Below are positions 1-6,557 of a stretch of 13,172 bases of DNA, one piece after another. A program made the position numbers and the translations under genes. The DNA is from Clostridium sp. CAG:1219. GTDB taxonomy: Bacteria; Bacillota; Clostridia; TANB77; CAG-465. Every line of letters begins with the position of its first letter. Position 1 is the stretch's first letter. The DNA lies in the NCBI GenBank assembly GCA_000433335.1, contig HF996768.1:13562-26733 (forward strand), written 5' to 3'. Under the pieces are notes generated by a model that made no database searches, was not told the origin of the DNA, and worked only from the letters and a program-made list of their open reading frames with translations.

Positions 1-96
1 TTAAATAGTAAAGCTATTAAATAAAATTTGAGAAAAATAAATTATAAAATAGAATATAATTCCACATTTTACACAAAACATATTTAAGGTGAAAAT

Positions 97-1389
97 ATGG
101 AAGAAATATATCACAAATATGAAAAATACAATGGTATAGATACATTGGTAATATATGTAAATTATCCCGCAGATTATGAATTTGGACTTGATTTTGAAAC
201 CACTAAAAAGAGAATAAAATCTTTAGCACAGAAAATTAGAGAATATGCATTTAGTAATCTTGATAAATTTAATAACCAAACAGTTCTATTAATATTAAAT
301 GGTGTTGTAGTAGGATCTATATTGCTTACAACATTAACTGGTAAATTGCAAGCCAAAGAGATTAAAAATATTTCTAAAGCATCTATTATATCTCAATCAG
401 AAGATACCATTGTTGATTCAAAATCTTCAAACTCTTTACAAGTTCAAACTTATGATAAGGCTATTGAAGAAAAGACCAGTAGCACTCAAGTAACTACTAC
501 TTATATTAATAATATAAGTAAAAGTGAAAATAAAAGTACAAATAAGAATACAGGAACCACAAATAATTCACAGCCAAGCACTAACTTAAATAAAAGTGGC
601 AAAATGATTTCACTAATATTAAGTTCTGGAAATGTTATATCAATAGATCTAGAAGAATATCTAGTTGGCGTTGTTGCATCAGAAATGCCTGCTTCATTTA
701 ATATAGAAGCTCTAAAAGCACAAGCTGTCGCCGCACGAACATATGCACTAAAAAAGACAAGCACAGGAGCTCCCCTCTCTGCTACAATCTCAGACCAAGT
801 ATACAAAACAAATAACCAGTTAAAGGCATTATGGGGAAATTCTTATAATATATACTATAATAAAGTAGCAAATGCAATAAATTCTACAAAAGGAAAATAC
901 TTAACATATAATGGTAAATATATAGATGCCTTATATTTTTCAATAAGTAACGGAAAAACTGAAGATCCAAAATTTGTATGGGGTTCTAGCTATCCATATC
1001 TAAAAAGTGTAGAAAGTCCAGATAAAAATCTAAAATCTACTTCATATACAACTACCCTTTCACTTAATTCATTTAACCAGAAATTAGGTACTAGCGTAAC
1101 AGATAATTCACAAATTAATATAATAGATAGAACCTCAGGTGATAGAATAAATAATATAAAAATTGGTAATAAAACCTTTACAGGGGTAAAAGTAAGGTCT
1201 TTACTTGGTCTACGTTCAGCTGATTTTTCAATTAATATTTCAGGTGGTACTGTAACAATTACCACTAAAGGATATGGTCATGGATGTGGAATGAGTCAAT
1301 ATGGCGCTAATGAAATGGCAAAACAAGGAAAAGATTACATTTATATATTAAATTATTATTATTCAAACGTGGAAATAAAATCTTTATAA
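97..1389 (+). CDS. SpoIID/LytB-domain membrane-anchored protein (SpoIID-like)
   Basis: SpoIID-family proteins are peptidoglycan lytic transglycosylases that remodel the septal wall during forespore engulfment; related LytB-domain proteins act on the cell wall more generally. Residues 1-60 look cytoplasmic, residues 62-81 form one hydrophobic membrane segment, residues about 100-168 are a Ser/Thr/Asn/Lys-rich linker, and the SpoIID domain runs from about 170 to 428. Diagnostic blocks are EEYLVGVVASEMP (186-198, with the catalytic-type Glu of SEMP), the following ALKAQAVAARTYA helix (205-217), and the C-terminal GHGCGMSQYGA (394-404). The ATG at 97 has an AAGGTG ribosome binding site six bases upstream. 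At 430 residues it is longer than Bacillus SpoIID (about 340), mostly through the head and linker. A terminator follows immediately. The family assignment is firm; whether it is the engulfment enzyme itself or a paralogue is inference. No convincing promoter was seen in bases 1-96. Confidence 0.88.
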   Translation: MEEIYHKYEKYNGIDTLVIYVNYPADYEFGLDFETTKKRIKSLAQKIREYAFSNLDKFNNQTVLLILNGVVVGSILLTTLTGKLQAKEIKNISKASIISQSEDTIVDSKSSNSLQVQTYDKAIEEKTSSTQVTTTYINNISKSENKSTNKNTGTTNNSQPSTNLNKSGKMISLILSSGNVISIDLEEYLVGVVASEMPASFNIEALKAQAVAARTYALKKTSTGAPLSATISDQVYKTNNQLKALWGNSYNIYYNKVANAINSTKGKYLTYNGKYIDALYFSISNGKTEDPKFVWGSSYPYLKSVESPDKNLKSTSYTTTLSLNSFNQKLGTSVTDNSQINIIDRTSGDRINNIKIGNKTFTGVKVRSLLGLRSADFSINISGGTVTITTKGYGHGCGMSQYGANEMAKQGKDYIYILNYYYSNVEIKSL

Positions 1390-1425
1390 TCTTTAAATTA
1401 TAAACATTTAAAGATTATTTTTTTT
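1386..1425 (+). terminator. rho-independent terminator after the SpoIID-like gene
   Basis: A perfect 13-bp stem (1386-1398 with 1406-1418) and a 7-base loop are followed by seven T residues (1419-1425). The stem begins within the last codons and stop of the SpoIID-like gene. It separates that gene from the glycosyltransferase. Confidence 0.88.
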
Positions 1426-1478
1426 ATTGTAGAAATTATAAAAATTTTCTTCATATAATCTAATTAAAGGAGGATTTT

Positions 1479-2558
1479 ATGATAACAATTAGTTTATGCA
1501 TGATAGTTAAAAACGAAGAAAAAGTGCTTAATAGATGCCTTAATTCAATAAAAGATATAGTAGATGAAATAATAATAATAGATACTGGTTCGACTGATAA
1601 AACAAAAAAAATAGCTAAATCTTACACAAAATATGTATATGATTTTAAATGGGAAGATGACTTTTCCAAAGCAAGGAATTTTTCTTTTTCAAAGGCCACA
1701 AAAGATTATATAATGTGGTTAGACGCTGATGATGTAGTTTTAGATAATGATAGAAAAAAGATTTTAAAATTAAAAAGTACTCTAGACACCTCTACAGACA
1801 TAGTCATGTTTAAATATAATACAGGCTTTGATGAAAACGACAATGTTAACTTTTCTTATTATAGAGAAAGGTTGTTAAAAAGATCAAATAACTACAAATG
1901 GGTAAGTCCAATACATGAAGTAATAATTCCAAACGGAAAAATAATGTACTCAGATATTGCAATTACACATAAAAAACAAAAACAAAAGGACATGAAAAGA
2001 AATTTAAATATATTTGAAAGTATGATAAAAAGAGGAACTAAACTAGATGCACGACAAGAATTTTATTATGCAAGGGAATTATACTACAATAGTAAATTTA
2101 ATGAAGCAATAACAGCTTTTAATAATTTTTTAGAAAATCCAACAGGTTGGATAGAAAATAAAATAGATGCATGCATTCTTTTATCAAAGTGTTACCAAGA
2201 GATTGATAACAAAGATCTTTCATTTTTATCTTTATTTAAAAGTTTTATATATGACACGCCAAGAGCTGAAACATGTTGTGAATTAGGAAATTTATTTTTA
2301 AAATACAATAATTATTATATGTCTATTTACTGGTATGAATTTGCTACAAATCTGCCAATTAATATGGAAAATGGTGGATTTTGCAGTATAGATTCATACA
2401 AATATATCCCATATATTCAGCTATGTGTATGCTATTTTAAAATAGGTGATTATGAAAAATCAAAAAAATATAATAAATTAGCCGGCAAGGAGAAACCATA
2501 TAGTAAATCTTATTTAAGTAATAAAATTTTATTTGAAAAGCTAGAAAAAAATAAATAA
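1479..2558 (+). CDS. Family 2 glycosyltransferase with C-terminal TPR-like region
   Basis: This is probably an inverting GT-A glycosyltransferase that moves a sugar from a nucleotide-sugar onto a protein. The first 100 residues are a textbook GT2 start: ISLCMIVKNEE (4-14), DTGSTD (35-40) for nucleotide binding, and LDADD (81-85) as the DxD metal/nucleotide-sugar motif. Residues about 190-350 are helical and TPR-like, with repeated Tyr/Phe/Ala spacing, a layout common in protein-modifying GT2 enzymes. The ATG follows AAAGGAGG with good spacing. The collagen-like gene starts 66 bp downstream with no terminator between. In C. difficile the glycosyltransferase gene sgtA lies beside bclA3 and is linked to glycosylation of that exosporium protein, so decoration of the neighbouring collagen-like protein is the best guess. 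The family call is firm; acceptor and sugar are inferred. Other acceptors, such as a bacteriocin peptide or wall polymer, cannot be excluded. Confidence 0.88.
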   Translation: MITISLCMIVKNEEKVLNRCLNSIKDIVDEIIIIDTGSTDKTKKIAKSYTKYVYDFKWEDDFSKARNFSFSKATKDYIMWLDADDVVLDNDRKKILKLKSTLDTSTDIVMFKYNTGFDENDNVNFSYYRERLLKRSNNYKWVSPIHEVIIPNGKIMYSDIAITHKKQKQKDMKRNLNIFESMIKRGTKLDARQEFYYARELYYNSKFNEAITAFNNFLENPTGWIENKIDACILLSKCYQEIDNKDLSFLSLFKSFIYDTPRAETCCELGNLFLKYNNYYMSIYWYEFATNLPINMENGGFCSIDSYKYIPYIQLCVCYFKIGDYEKSKKYNKLAGKEKPYSKSYLSNKILFEKLEKNK

Positions 2559-2561
2559 TTA

Positions 2562-2588
2562 ACACTATTAAAAAATTCTCATAAAATA
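2562..2588 (+). promoter_or_regulatory. Predicted sigma-K promoter of the collagen-like gene
   Basis: AC at 2562-2563, a 16-base spacer, then CATAAAATA at 2580-2588 matches the sigma-K pattern AC-N16/17-CATAnnnTA exactly. The predicted start point lies near 2595, about 30 bases before the ATG and upstream of the AGGAGG site. Sigma-K acts in the mother cell late in sporulation, when exosporium proteins are made. The motif is short and the region AT-rich, so this is a good candidate, not proof. Confidence 0.55.
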
Positions 2589-2624
2589 TATAGAGCATAG
2601 CTCAAATAGAAGGAGGATTTTTTT

Positions 2625-4124
2625 ATGAATAATTGTTATAAAAAGAATTACTGTTGTAACAATTGCTATGATCCTTGTTGTTGCTCAACTGTTTGCAATA
2701 TAGGAATTACCGGTCCTAGAGGGCCTATTGGACCTACAGGACCTCAAGGCATCCAAGGAATACAAGGTATCCCTGGACCTATAGGACCTACTGGTCCTCA
2801 AGGTGTCCAAGGTATCCAAGGTGTTGAGGGACCTACAGGTGCTACTGGTGCTACTGGTGCTACTGGACCTACGGGCGCTACAGGAGCCACTGGAGTTACT
2901 GGACCTACAGGGCCTATTGGTGCACAAGGTATCCAAGGTATTCAAGGTGTTGCTGGTAGTACAGGTGCAACAGGTCCTACTGGAGTTACTGGACCTACAG
3001 GGCCTACGGGTACACAAGGAATTCAAGGTGTTCAGGGTATCCAAGGTATTACAGGACCTACAGGTCCTACAGGGCCTACTGGAGCCACTGGAGCTACTGG
3101 TGCTACTGGACCGACGGGACCTGCTGGTACACAAGGAATTCAAGGTGTTCAGGGTATCCAAGGTATTACAGGACCTACAGGTCCTACAGGGCCTACTGGA
3201 GCCACTGGAGCTACTGGTGCTACTGGACCTACAGGACCTGCTGGTACTTCTGCCACTGTTACAATTGGAAGAACTACAACTGCGGAACCTGGAACTCAGG
3301 CTATTGTGAATGATAACAAAATTGGAAATCAACATACTTTTGAATTTGTAATACCTCGCGGATTTGACGGAGCAAAAGGCGCCACTGGTGCAACAGGTCC
3401 TACTGGTCCTGCAGGAACAAGTGTTACTATACTAGGTTCATTTGATACGTATGATCAATTAATAAATGAGGAACCTATAGGAAATATAGGAGATTCATAT
3501 TTAGTTGGTACAGATTTATACGTATGGTCTGAAAATGAAAATAAATGGATAAATGTTGGTAATATCAAAGGACCTCAAGGTGAAAATGGCGAAAAAGGAG
3601 ATACTGGAGCCACTGGTCCAACATTAATGCGTTCGGCTTATCTAGTTTCCTTTGAAACCGGTACATCTGCCGAAGGAATTCCAGTGCCAGAGGCAGCTCG
3701 ACTACCAATAGATAGATCAGAATTAGATATAGGCAATTTAGTAACTTTAGATTCTAATGAAGAAACAATTAAATTTAATGAAATAGGCTATTATAAAATA
3801 ACTATTATAATATCTGCATATATTTTAACAACAGATACTATATTTAACCCTGATACTGACTTCATCTCTATAGGATTAAGAAATGTAGGAACTGATAATA
3901 TTTATGTTGGAGCTAGTAAATGGTCTTACAATGATGAAGTAGGTCAAGTAACTGCTCAAGGAATATTAGCAGTTACTGATGTAAATGCTTTATATGAATT
4001 AGTTAATTTAGGTCCGGAAACTATTTATTTATACTCTCCAGATTTAAATAATATTTCTTCACAATCTTATTTTACTACACCTATAGTAAATATCATGATA
4101 GATTATCTAGGAAAACAAACTTAA
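2625..4124 (+). CDS. BclA-like collagen repeat protein, probable spore-surface filament
   Basis: This looks like a trimeric collagen-like surface glycoprotein of the exosporium type. Residues 1-26 are a Cys-rich head with eight Cys (4, 10, 11, 14, 18, 19, 20, 24) that could cross-link or anchor it. Residues 27-209 are 61 uninterrupted Gly-X-Y triplets, rich in GPT, GAT, GIQ and GVQ. A beta-type insert (210-245, ending FVIPR) is followed by seven more triplets (246-266). A second insert (267-315, with GSFDTYDQL and [10 protein letters not shown]) is followed by six triplets (316-333). The final 166 residues resemble the BclA/C1q-TNF type trimerising head. No signal peptide or LPXTG anchor is seen, which fits assembly on the spore from the mother cell. 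AGGAGG and a predicted sigma-K promoter precede it, and a terminator follows. The abundant Thr in triplets are plausible glycan sites for the upstream glycosyltransferase. The collagen-like nature is certain; spore location is inferred. Confidence 0.9.
   Translation: MNNCYKKNYCCNNCYDPCCCSTVCNIGITGPRGPIGPTGPQGIQGIQGIPGPIGPTGPQGVQGIQGVEGPTGATGATGATGPTGATGATGVTGPTGPIGAQGIQGIQGVAGSTGATGPTGVTGPTGPTGTQGIQGVQGIQGITGPTGPTGPTGATGATGATGPTGPAGTQGIQGVQGIQGITGPTGPTGPTGATGATGATGPTGPAGTSATVTIGRTTTAEPGTQAIVNDNKIGNQHTFEFVIPRGFDGAKGATGATGPTGPAGTSVTILGSFDTYDQLINEEPIGNIGDSYLVGTDLYVWSENENKWINVGNIKGPQGENGEKGDTGATGPTLMRSAYLVSFETGTSAEGIPVPEAARLPIDRSELDIGNLVTLDSNEETIKFNEIGYYKITIIISAYILTTDTIFNPDTDFISIGLRNVGTDNIYVGASKWSYNDEVGQVTAQGILAVTDVNALYELVNLGPETIYLYSPDLNNISSQSYFTTPIVNIMIDYLGKQT
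2703..3251 (+). repeat. Collagen Gly-X-Y coding repeat, 61 triplets
   Basis: A 9-bp periodicity (GGN plus two codons) encodes 61 consecutive Gly-X-Y triplets. The local GC content is clearly above the rest of the window because of Gly, Pro, Thr and Ala codons. Such tracts commonly vary in copy number between strains and are prone to assembly collapse. Confidence 0.92.
3009..3242 (+). repeat. Tandem duplication of a 117-bp unit inside the collagen tract
   Basis: Bases 3009-3125 and 3126-3242 are two adjacent copies of a 117-bp unit encoding 39 residues (13 triplets). I count two differences, at 3113/3230 and 3116/3233, both synonymous third-position changes. The near-identity indicates a recent in-frame duplication. 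A more diverged related block lies just upstream around 2919-3008. Confidence 0.9.
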
Positions 4125-4134
4125 ATATTATTCT

Positions 4135-4168
4135 CAACTTATCATATAAAATGATAAGTTGATTTTTT
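4135..4168 (+). terminator. rho-independent terminator after the collagen-like gene
   Basis: A perfect 11-bp stem (4135-4145 with 4151-4161) and 5-base loop are followed by ATTTTTT (4162-4168). It lies 10 bases after the stop codon and faces the convergent tRNA terminator. Confidence 0.88.
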
Positions 4169-4172
4169 GGTA

Positions 4173-4207
4173 TAAAAAAAACTTACAAACCTTATTGTTC
4201 GTAAGTT
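4173..4207 (-). terminator. rho-independent terminator of tRNA-Leu
   Basis: On the minus strand a 7-bp stem (4201-4207 with 4180-4186), extended by three pairs past one mismatch (4197-4199 with 4188-4190), is followed by a run of T residues (complement of 4173-4179). It starts 9 bases past the tRNA 3' end. Confidence 0.8.
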
Positions 4208-4215
4208 AATTCAAA

Positions 4216-4304
4216 TGGTGGGAATGACCGGAATCGAACCGGTACGACTTTTAAGGGTCGCAGGATTTTAAGTCCTGTGCGTCTGCCAGTTCCGCCACAC
4301 TCCC
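4216..4304 (-). tRNA. tRNA-Leu, anticodon UAA
   Basis: The minus strand folds as a class II tRNA. The acceptor stem is GGGAGTG/CATTCCC (4298-4304 with 4220-4226), with one G-U pair. The D-arm carries TGGCAGACGC, and the anticodon stem CAGGA/TCCTG encloses the loop CTTAAAA with anticodon TAA at 4268-4270. A long variable arm with a CGAC/GTCG stem and a T-arm with GGTTCGATTCC follow. CCA is encoded (4216-4218). The long variable arm and UAA anticodon identify leucine, and the gene decodes UUA, a heavily used codon in AT-rich genomes. A consensus promoter lies upstream and a terminator downstream. Confidence 0.96.
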
Positions 4305-4310
4305 AACAAC

Positions 4311-4349
4311 TGACAATAGTCATTATAACATTTATTATGATTATTGTCA
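4311..4349. repeat. Imperfect inverted repeat spanning the tRNA promoter
   Basis: Left arm 4311-4323 and right arm 4337-4349 are reverse complements at 12 of 13 positions, with a 13-base centre. The repeat covers the -35 box, most of the -10 box and the predicted start. It could be a repressor site or a chance product of AT-rich promoter boxes. Confidence 0.5.
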
Positions 4350-4350
4350 A
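4322..4350 (-). promoter_or_regulatory. Consensus sigma-A promoter of tRNA-Leu
   Basis: On the minus strand TTGACA (4345-4350) and TATAAT (4322-4327) are separated by exactly 17 bases. Both boxes are perfect consensus. The predicted start is near 4315, about 11 bases before the mature tRNA end. The -35 and -10 boxes lie inside an imperfect inverted repeat. Confidence 0.88.
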
Positions 4351-4381
4351 TATTTTTAATATATTTTGTTTCTATACTATT

Positions 4382-4735
4382 TCAATTTATAACATTTATA
4401 TCTTTTGCAATGATTTCAGTAGTAATAGTTTTATCAGTTATACTAGAATAATACACTTCTATTTTAGTTCCAAATGATATATTTTCCCTCTTTTGTTCAT
4501 CTATTTGTTTTATATCAACATATACTGTATTTCCTAAAATTTGCTTATATTCATCATCGACATTTATTGTTAATATATTATCTATGTTTTCATAAACTGT
4601 ACCAACAATTTTTAAATCCTTAATTGTAGTAGTTCTTTTTTCTCCTTCATATACTAGATATGCAGCTGTTAAACCAAAAGCTACACTTGCAATTAAGCAT
4701 ATCATTAAAATCATATATTTAAATTTTATATCCAT
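4382..4735 (-). CDS. Small membrane-anchored protein, possibly DUF3221-like
   Basis: This is a 117-residue protein with one N-terminal membrane segment or uncleaved signal (about residues 7-29), which places the rest outside the membrane. The remainder is a small beta-rich domain (about 43-117) with the run ILTINVDDEYKQILGNTVYVDI and a later FGTKIEVYYSS, reminiscent of DUF3221/YobA-type OB-like domains. That resemblance is weak and rests on memory of the family. I chose the ATG at 4735 because GAGGAG lies 8 bases upstream and a promoter sits just above. A longer reading frame back to 4855 would run through the tsf terminator and is unlikely. There is no terminator before the tRNA promoter, so transcripts may read into tRNA-Leu. 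Function is unknown. Confidence 0.72.
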   Translation of the reverse strand: MDIKFKYMILMICLIASVAFGLTAAYLVYEGEKRTTTIKDLKIVGTVYENIDNILTINVDDEYKQILGNTVYVDIKQIDEQKRENISFGTKIEVYYSSITDKTITTEIIAKDINVIN

Positions 4736-4762
4736 GTATTTTTTCTCCTCACTAACACGAAC

Positions 4763-4791
4763 ATAATACCACTTACTTCTAATTATTTCAA
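4763..4791 (-). promoter_or_regulatory. Extended -10 promoter of the 117-residue membrane protein gene
   Basis: On the minus strand TTGAAA (4786-4791) and TATTAT (4763-4768) are 17 bases apart, with TGG directly before the -10 box (extended -10). The predicted start lies near 4756, about 20 bases before the ATG, and the pair sits just below the tsf terminator. Confidence 0.72.
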
Positions 4792-4804
4792 TAAAAGTTT
4801 GTCG

Positions 4805-4841
4805 AAAAAAATAAAGAATAGCAAAATTACTATTCTTTATT
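4805..4841 (-). terminator. rho-independent terminator of the rpsB-tsf operon
   Basis: On the minus strand a perfect 12-bp stem (4830-4841 with 4810-4821) and an 8-base loop are followed by a T tract (complement of 4805-4809). It begins 6 bases after the tsf stop. Confidence 0.9.
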
Positions 4842-4847
4842 CTTGTA

Positions 4848-5498
4848 TTAACCATTTACTTGTTTCATAACTTCTTCAGCAAAGTTAGTTTCTTCTTTTT
4901 CAATTCCTTCACCACGTTCTAATCTAGCAAATCTTCTTATTACTATATTTTCCCCGATTTTTGCTATAAGATTTGTAAGTAATTGACCAACTGTTATATC
5001 TGGATCTTTTACAAAAGGTTGTTCTAATAAACAAATTTCTTTACAGTAGCTATCTATAGCGCCTGGTAAAATTCTTTCTTCAACAACTTTTTCTGGTTTT
5101 CCTTGTGCTATGTATTGTGCTTTTAATGATGCTTTTTCAGCTTCTAATTCTTCAGCTGGTATTTCTTCACGTCTAACATATTTTGGTCCAACAGCAGCAA
5201 TATGCATAGCTACGTCTTTAACAAAATTTTTGAAATCTTCATTATTTGCAACGAAGTCTGTTTCAGAGTTTACTTCAACTAATGAACCATATTTTCCATT
5301 ATGTATATATGCTTCAACTAGTCCTTCTGATGCAACTCTTCCAGCTTTTTTAGCTGCTTTTGCAATACCTCTTTCTTTCAAAAGTTCTATTGCTCTTTTT
5401 ATATCTCCATCTGTTTCAACTAAAACTTTTTTACAGTCCATTATTCCTGCACCTGTTAAATCTCTTAATTCTTTAACTTGTTCAGCTGTTACTGCCAT
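4848..5498 (-). CDS. tsf: Elongation factor Ts
   Basis: EF-Ts is the guanine nucleotide exchange factor that recycles EF-Tu from GDP to GTP in the cytoplasm. The N-terminal UBA-like module MAVTAEQVKELRDLTGAGIMDCKKVL is followed by the core motif VEVNSETDFVA, whose Asp-Phe pair (TDFV) inserts next to the EF-Tu nucleotide site. The chain ends after a single core half (GENIVIRRFARLERGEG). At 216 residues this is the short form known from several clostridial and thermophilic lineages, not the roughly 290-residue form of Bacillus and E. coli. The ATG at 5498 is chosen because GGAGGG lies 7 bases upstream; the 17 extra codons to 5549 overlap the end of rpsB and lack conservation. It lies 19 bp after rpsB, the usual operon partner, and ends at a terminator. 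Confidence 0.97.
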   Translation of the reverse strand: MAVTAEQVKELRDLTGAGIMDCKKVLVETDGDIKRAIELLKERGIAKAAKKAGRVASEGLVEAYIHNGKYGSLVEVNSETDFVANNEDFKNFVKDVAMHIAAVGPKYVRREEIPAEELEAEKASLKAQYIAQGKPEKVVEERILPGAIDSYCKEICLLEQPFVKDPDITVGQLLTNLIAKIGENIVIRRFARLERGEGIEKEETNFAEEVMKQVNG

Positions 5499-5517
5499 AA
5501 AAATCCCTCCTAATATA

Positions 5518-6375
5518 CTATTCTTCTGTTCTTGCTTCTTTTGACTCAACTACTTCAGTTTTTTCTCTTTTTGCATAATTGTTTTGTCTTGGTCTATTGT
5601 TTTGTCTTGGTTTTCTTTCAATTTTATCTACACCAACTTCTTTAACAAGTTCATCCATTGTTAAAGAATTATCTTCTGTAGCTTCAGTCATATTTCCTTC
5701 TTTAGCTTCAATTATAGCATCAGCAATTTTAGAAGCTATTAATGATACTGATTTTACAGCGTCATCATTTCCAGCAATAACATAATCCACATCTTCTGGA
5801 TTACAGTTAGAATCTATTAATCCTATAGTAGGAATTTCTAGTTTTCTAGCTTCTTTTGTACAAATATATTCTTTTTTAGAGTCTGCTAAGAAAATTAATG
5901 ATGGAAGTTTATCCATTTCTTTAATACCACCTAAGTTATTATTAAGAATTTGCATTTCCTTTTTAAGTCCAATAACTTCTTTTTTAGGTAAAACATCAAA
6001 TGTTCCATCTTTCTCCATGTTTTCTAATTCAACAAGTCTTGCAATTCTTTTTTTGATTGTTGCAAGGTTTGTTAAAGTTCCACCTAACCATCTGCTATTG
6101 ATGTAAAACATTCCACATCTTTCAGCTTCATTTTTAATTGTTTCTTGAATTTGTTTTTTAGTACCAACAAATAAAACTGTACCACCTTCAGCTACAACTT
6201 TTTTAGTTAAATTGTAAGCCTCTTGTACTTGATTTAATGTTTTTTGCAAGTCTAGTATATAAATACCATTTCTTGCTGTGTAGATGTATGGAGCCATTCT
6301 TGGGTCCCATCTTTTTGTTTGATGGCCAAAATGAACACCAGCTTCTAGTAATGATTTCATAGGTATAATTGCCAT
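5518..6375 (-). CDS. rpsB: 30S ribosomal protein S2
   Basis: S2 binds the 30S body and bridges to S1-type functions in translation initiation. The start [25 protein letters not shown], the block [12 protein letters not shown] and the signature [10 protein letters not shown] are all classic S2. The core ends near residue 228. A charged tail of about 55 residues (with [14 protein letters not shown]) makes the chain 285 residues, longer than the roughly 245 typical of Bacillus. AAGGAGG precedes the ATG at 6375. Only 19 bp separate it from tsf. Transcription probably starts near 6508 from the consensus promoter at 6515-6543, giving a leader of about 130 bases with a possible bulged stem. Confidence 0.98.
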   Translation of the reverse strand: MAIIPMKSLLEAGVHFGHQTKRWDPRMAPYIYTARNGIYILDLQKTLNQVQEAYNLTKKVVAEGGTVLFVGTKKQIQETIKNEAERCGMFYINSRWLGGTLTNLATIKKRIARLVELENMEKDGTFDVLPKKEVIGLKKEMQILNNNLGGIKEMDKLPSLIFLADSKKEYICTKEARKLEIPTIGLIDSNCNPEDVDYVIAGNDDAVKSVSLIASKIADAIIEAKEGNMTEATEDNSLTMDELVKEVGVDKIERKPRQNNRPRQNNYAKREKTEVVESKEARTEE

Positions 6376-6508
6376 TTTAAATTCCTCCTTCTTTTAATCC
6401 TCCATAAAAGTTATCGTATTTTTAAACCATAATGGCAGAAGTAAAAACACTACTCTTATGTGTGTATACTTTTACATAAAAAAATAAAAGCACTTGCAAA
6501 ACGCAAGT
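6376..6508 (-). promoter_or_regulatory. rpsB 5' leader with possible secondary structure
   Basis: This is the predicted untranslated leader from the start near 6508 to the rpsB ATG. It holds a possible long bulged hairpin on the minus strand (6470-6475 with 6441-6446, plus an inner ACAC/GTGT pair) and two AGGAGG-like sequences before the start codon. Ribosomal protein genes often carry autoregulatory leaders, but I cannot match this to a named class. Confidence 0.35.
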
Positions 6509-6511
6509 GCT
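6478..6511 (-). terminator. rho-independent terminator downstream of the GC-rich small gene
   Basis: On the minus strand a perfect 9-bp, GC-containing stem (6503-6511 with 6489-6497) with a 5-base loop is followed by TTTATTTTTTT (complement of 6478-6488). It terminates the 88-residue gene upstream. Unusually, the predicted rpsB start point falls inside its first arm. Confidence 0.85.
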
Positions 6512-6514
6512 CCT

Positions 6515-6543
6515 ATTGTAACACATTTTTAATATTTTGTCAA
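6515..6543 (-). promoter_or_regulatory. Consensus sigma-A promoter of rpsB-tsf
   Basis: On the minus strand TTGACA (6538-6543) and TACAAT (6515-6520) are separated by exactly 17 bases. The predicted start is A at 6508, inside the terminator stem 6503-6511. It lies in the short gap after the 88-residue gene, so rpsB can be expressed independently of it. Confidence 0.8.
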
Positions 6544-6557
6544 TACTTAAAACTGTA

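Noticed and set aside
1..96. Sigma-A promoter for the SpoIID-like gene (TTGAGA at 28, TATAAT at 55)
   Set aside because: The spacer is 21 bases, too long for a normal promoter; no sigma-E match was found either.
1452..1459. CATATAAT as a sigma-E type -10 box before the glycosyltransferase
   Set aside because: No matching -35 element, and the start point would fall on the ribosome binding site.
2703..3251. CRISPR-like or tandem non-coding repeat array
   Set aside because: The period is 9 bp and always keeps the Gly-X-Y reading frame; there are no unique spacers.
2803..3309. 168-residue Leu/Val-rich frame on the plus strand within the collagen-like gene
   Set aside because: It is a frame shift of the same 9-bp repeat, which keeps other frames open without meaning.
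2685..3335. 216-residue Ser/Arg-rich frame on the minus strand
   Set aside because: It is the mirror of the Gly-X-Y coding repeat; low-complexity composition and no ribosome binding site.
4736..4855. N-terminal extension of the small membrane protein back to an ATG at 4855
   Set aside because: It would run through the tsf terminator and its promoter; the ATG at 4735 has a good ribosome binding site.
5110..5544. 144-residue plus-strand frame opposite tsf
   Set aside because: It is the complement of a conserved housekeeping gene, with no ribosome binding site or recognisable motif.
5499..5549. 17-residue extension of tsf overlapping the rpsB end
   Set aside because: The EF-Ts family starts at MAVTAEQ and a strong ribosome binding site precedes that ATG.
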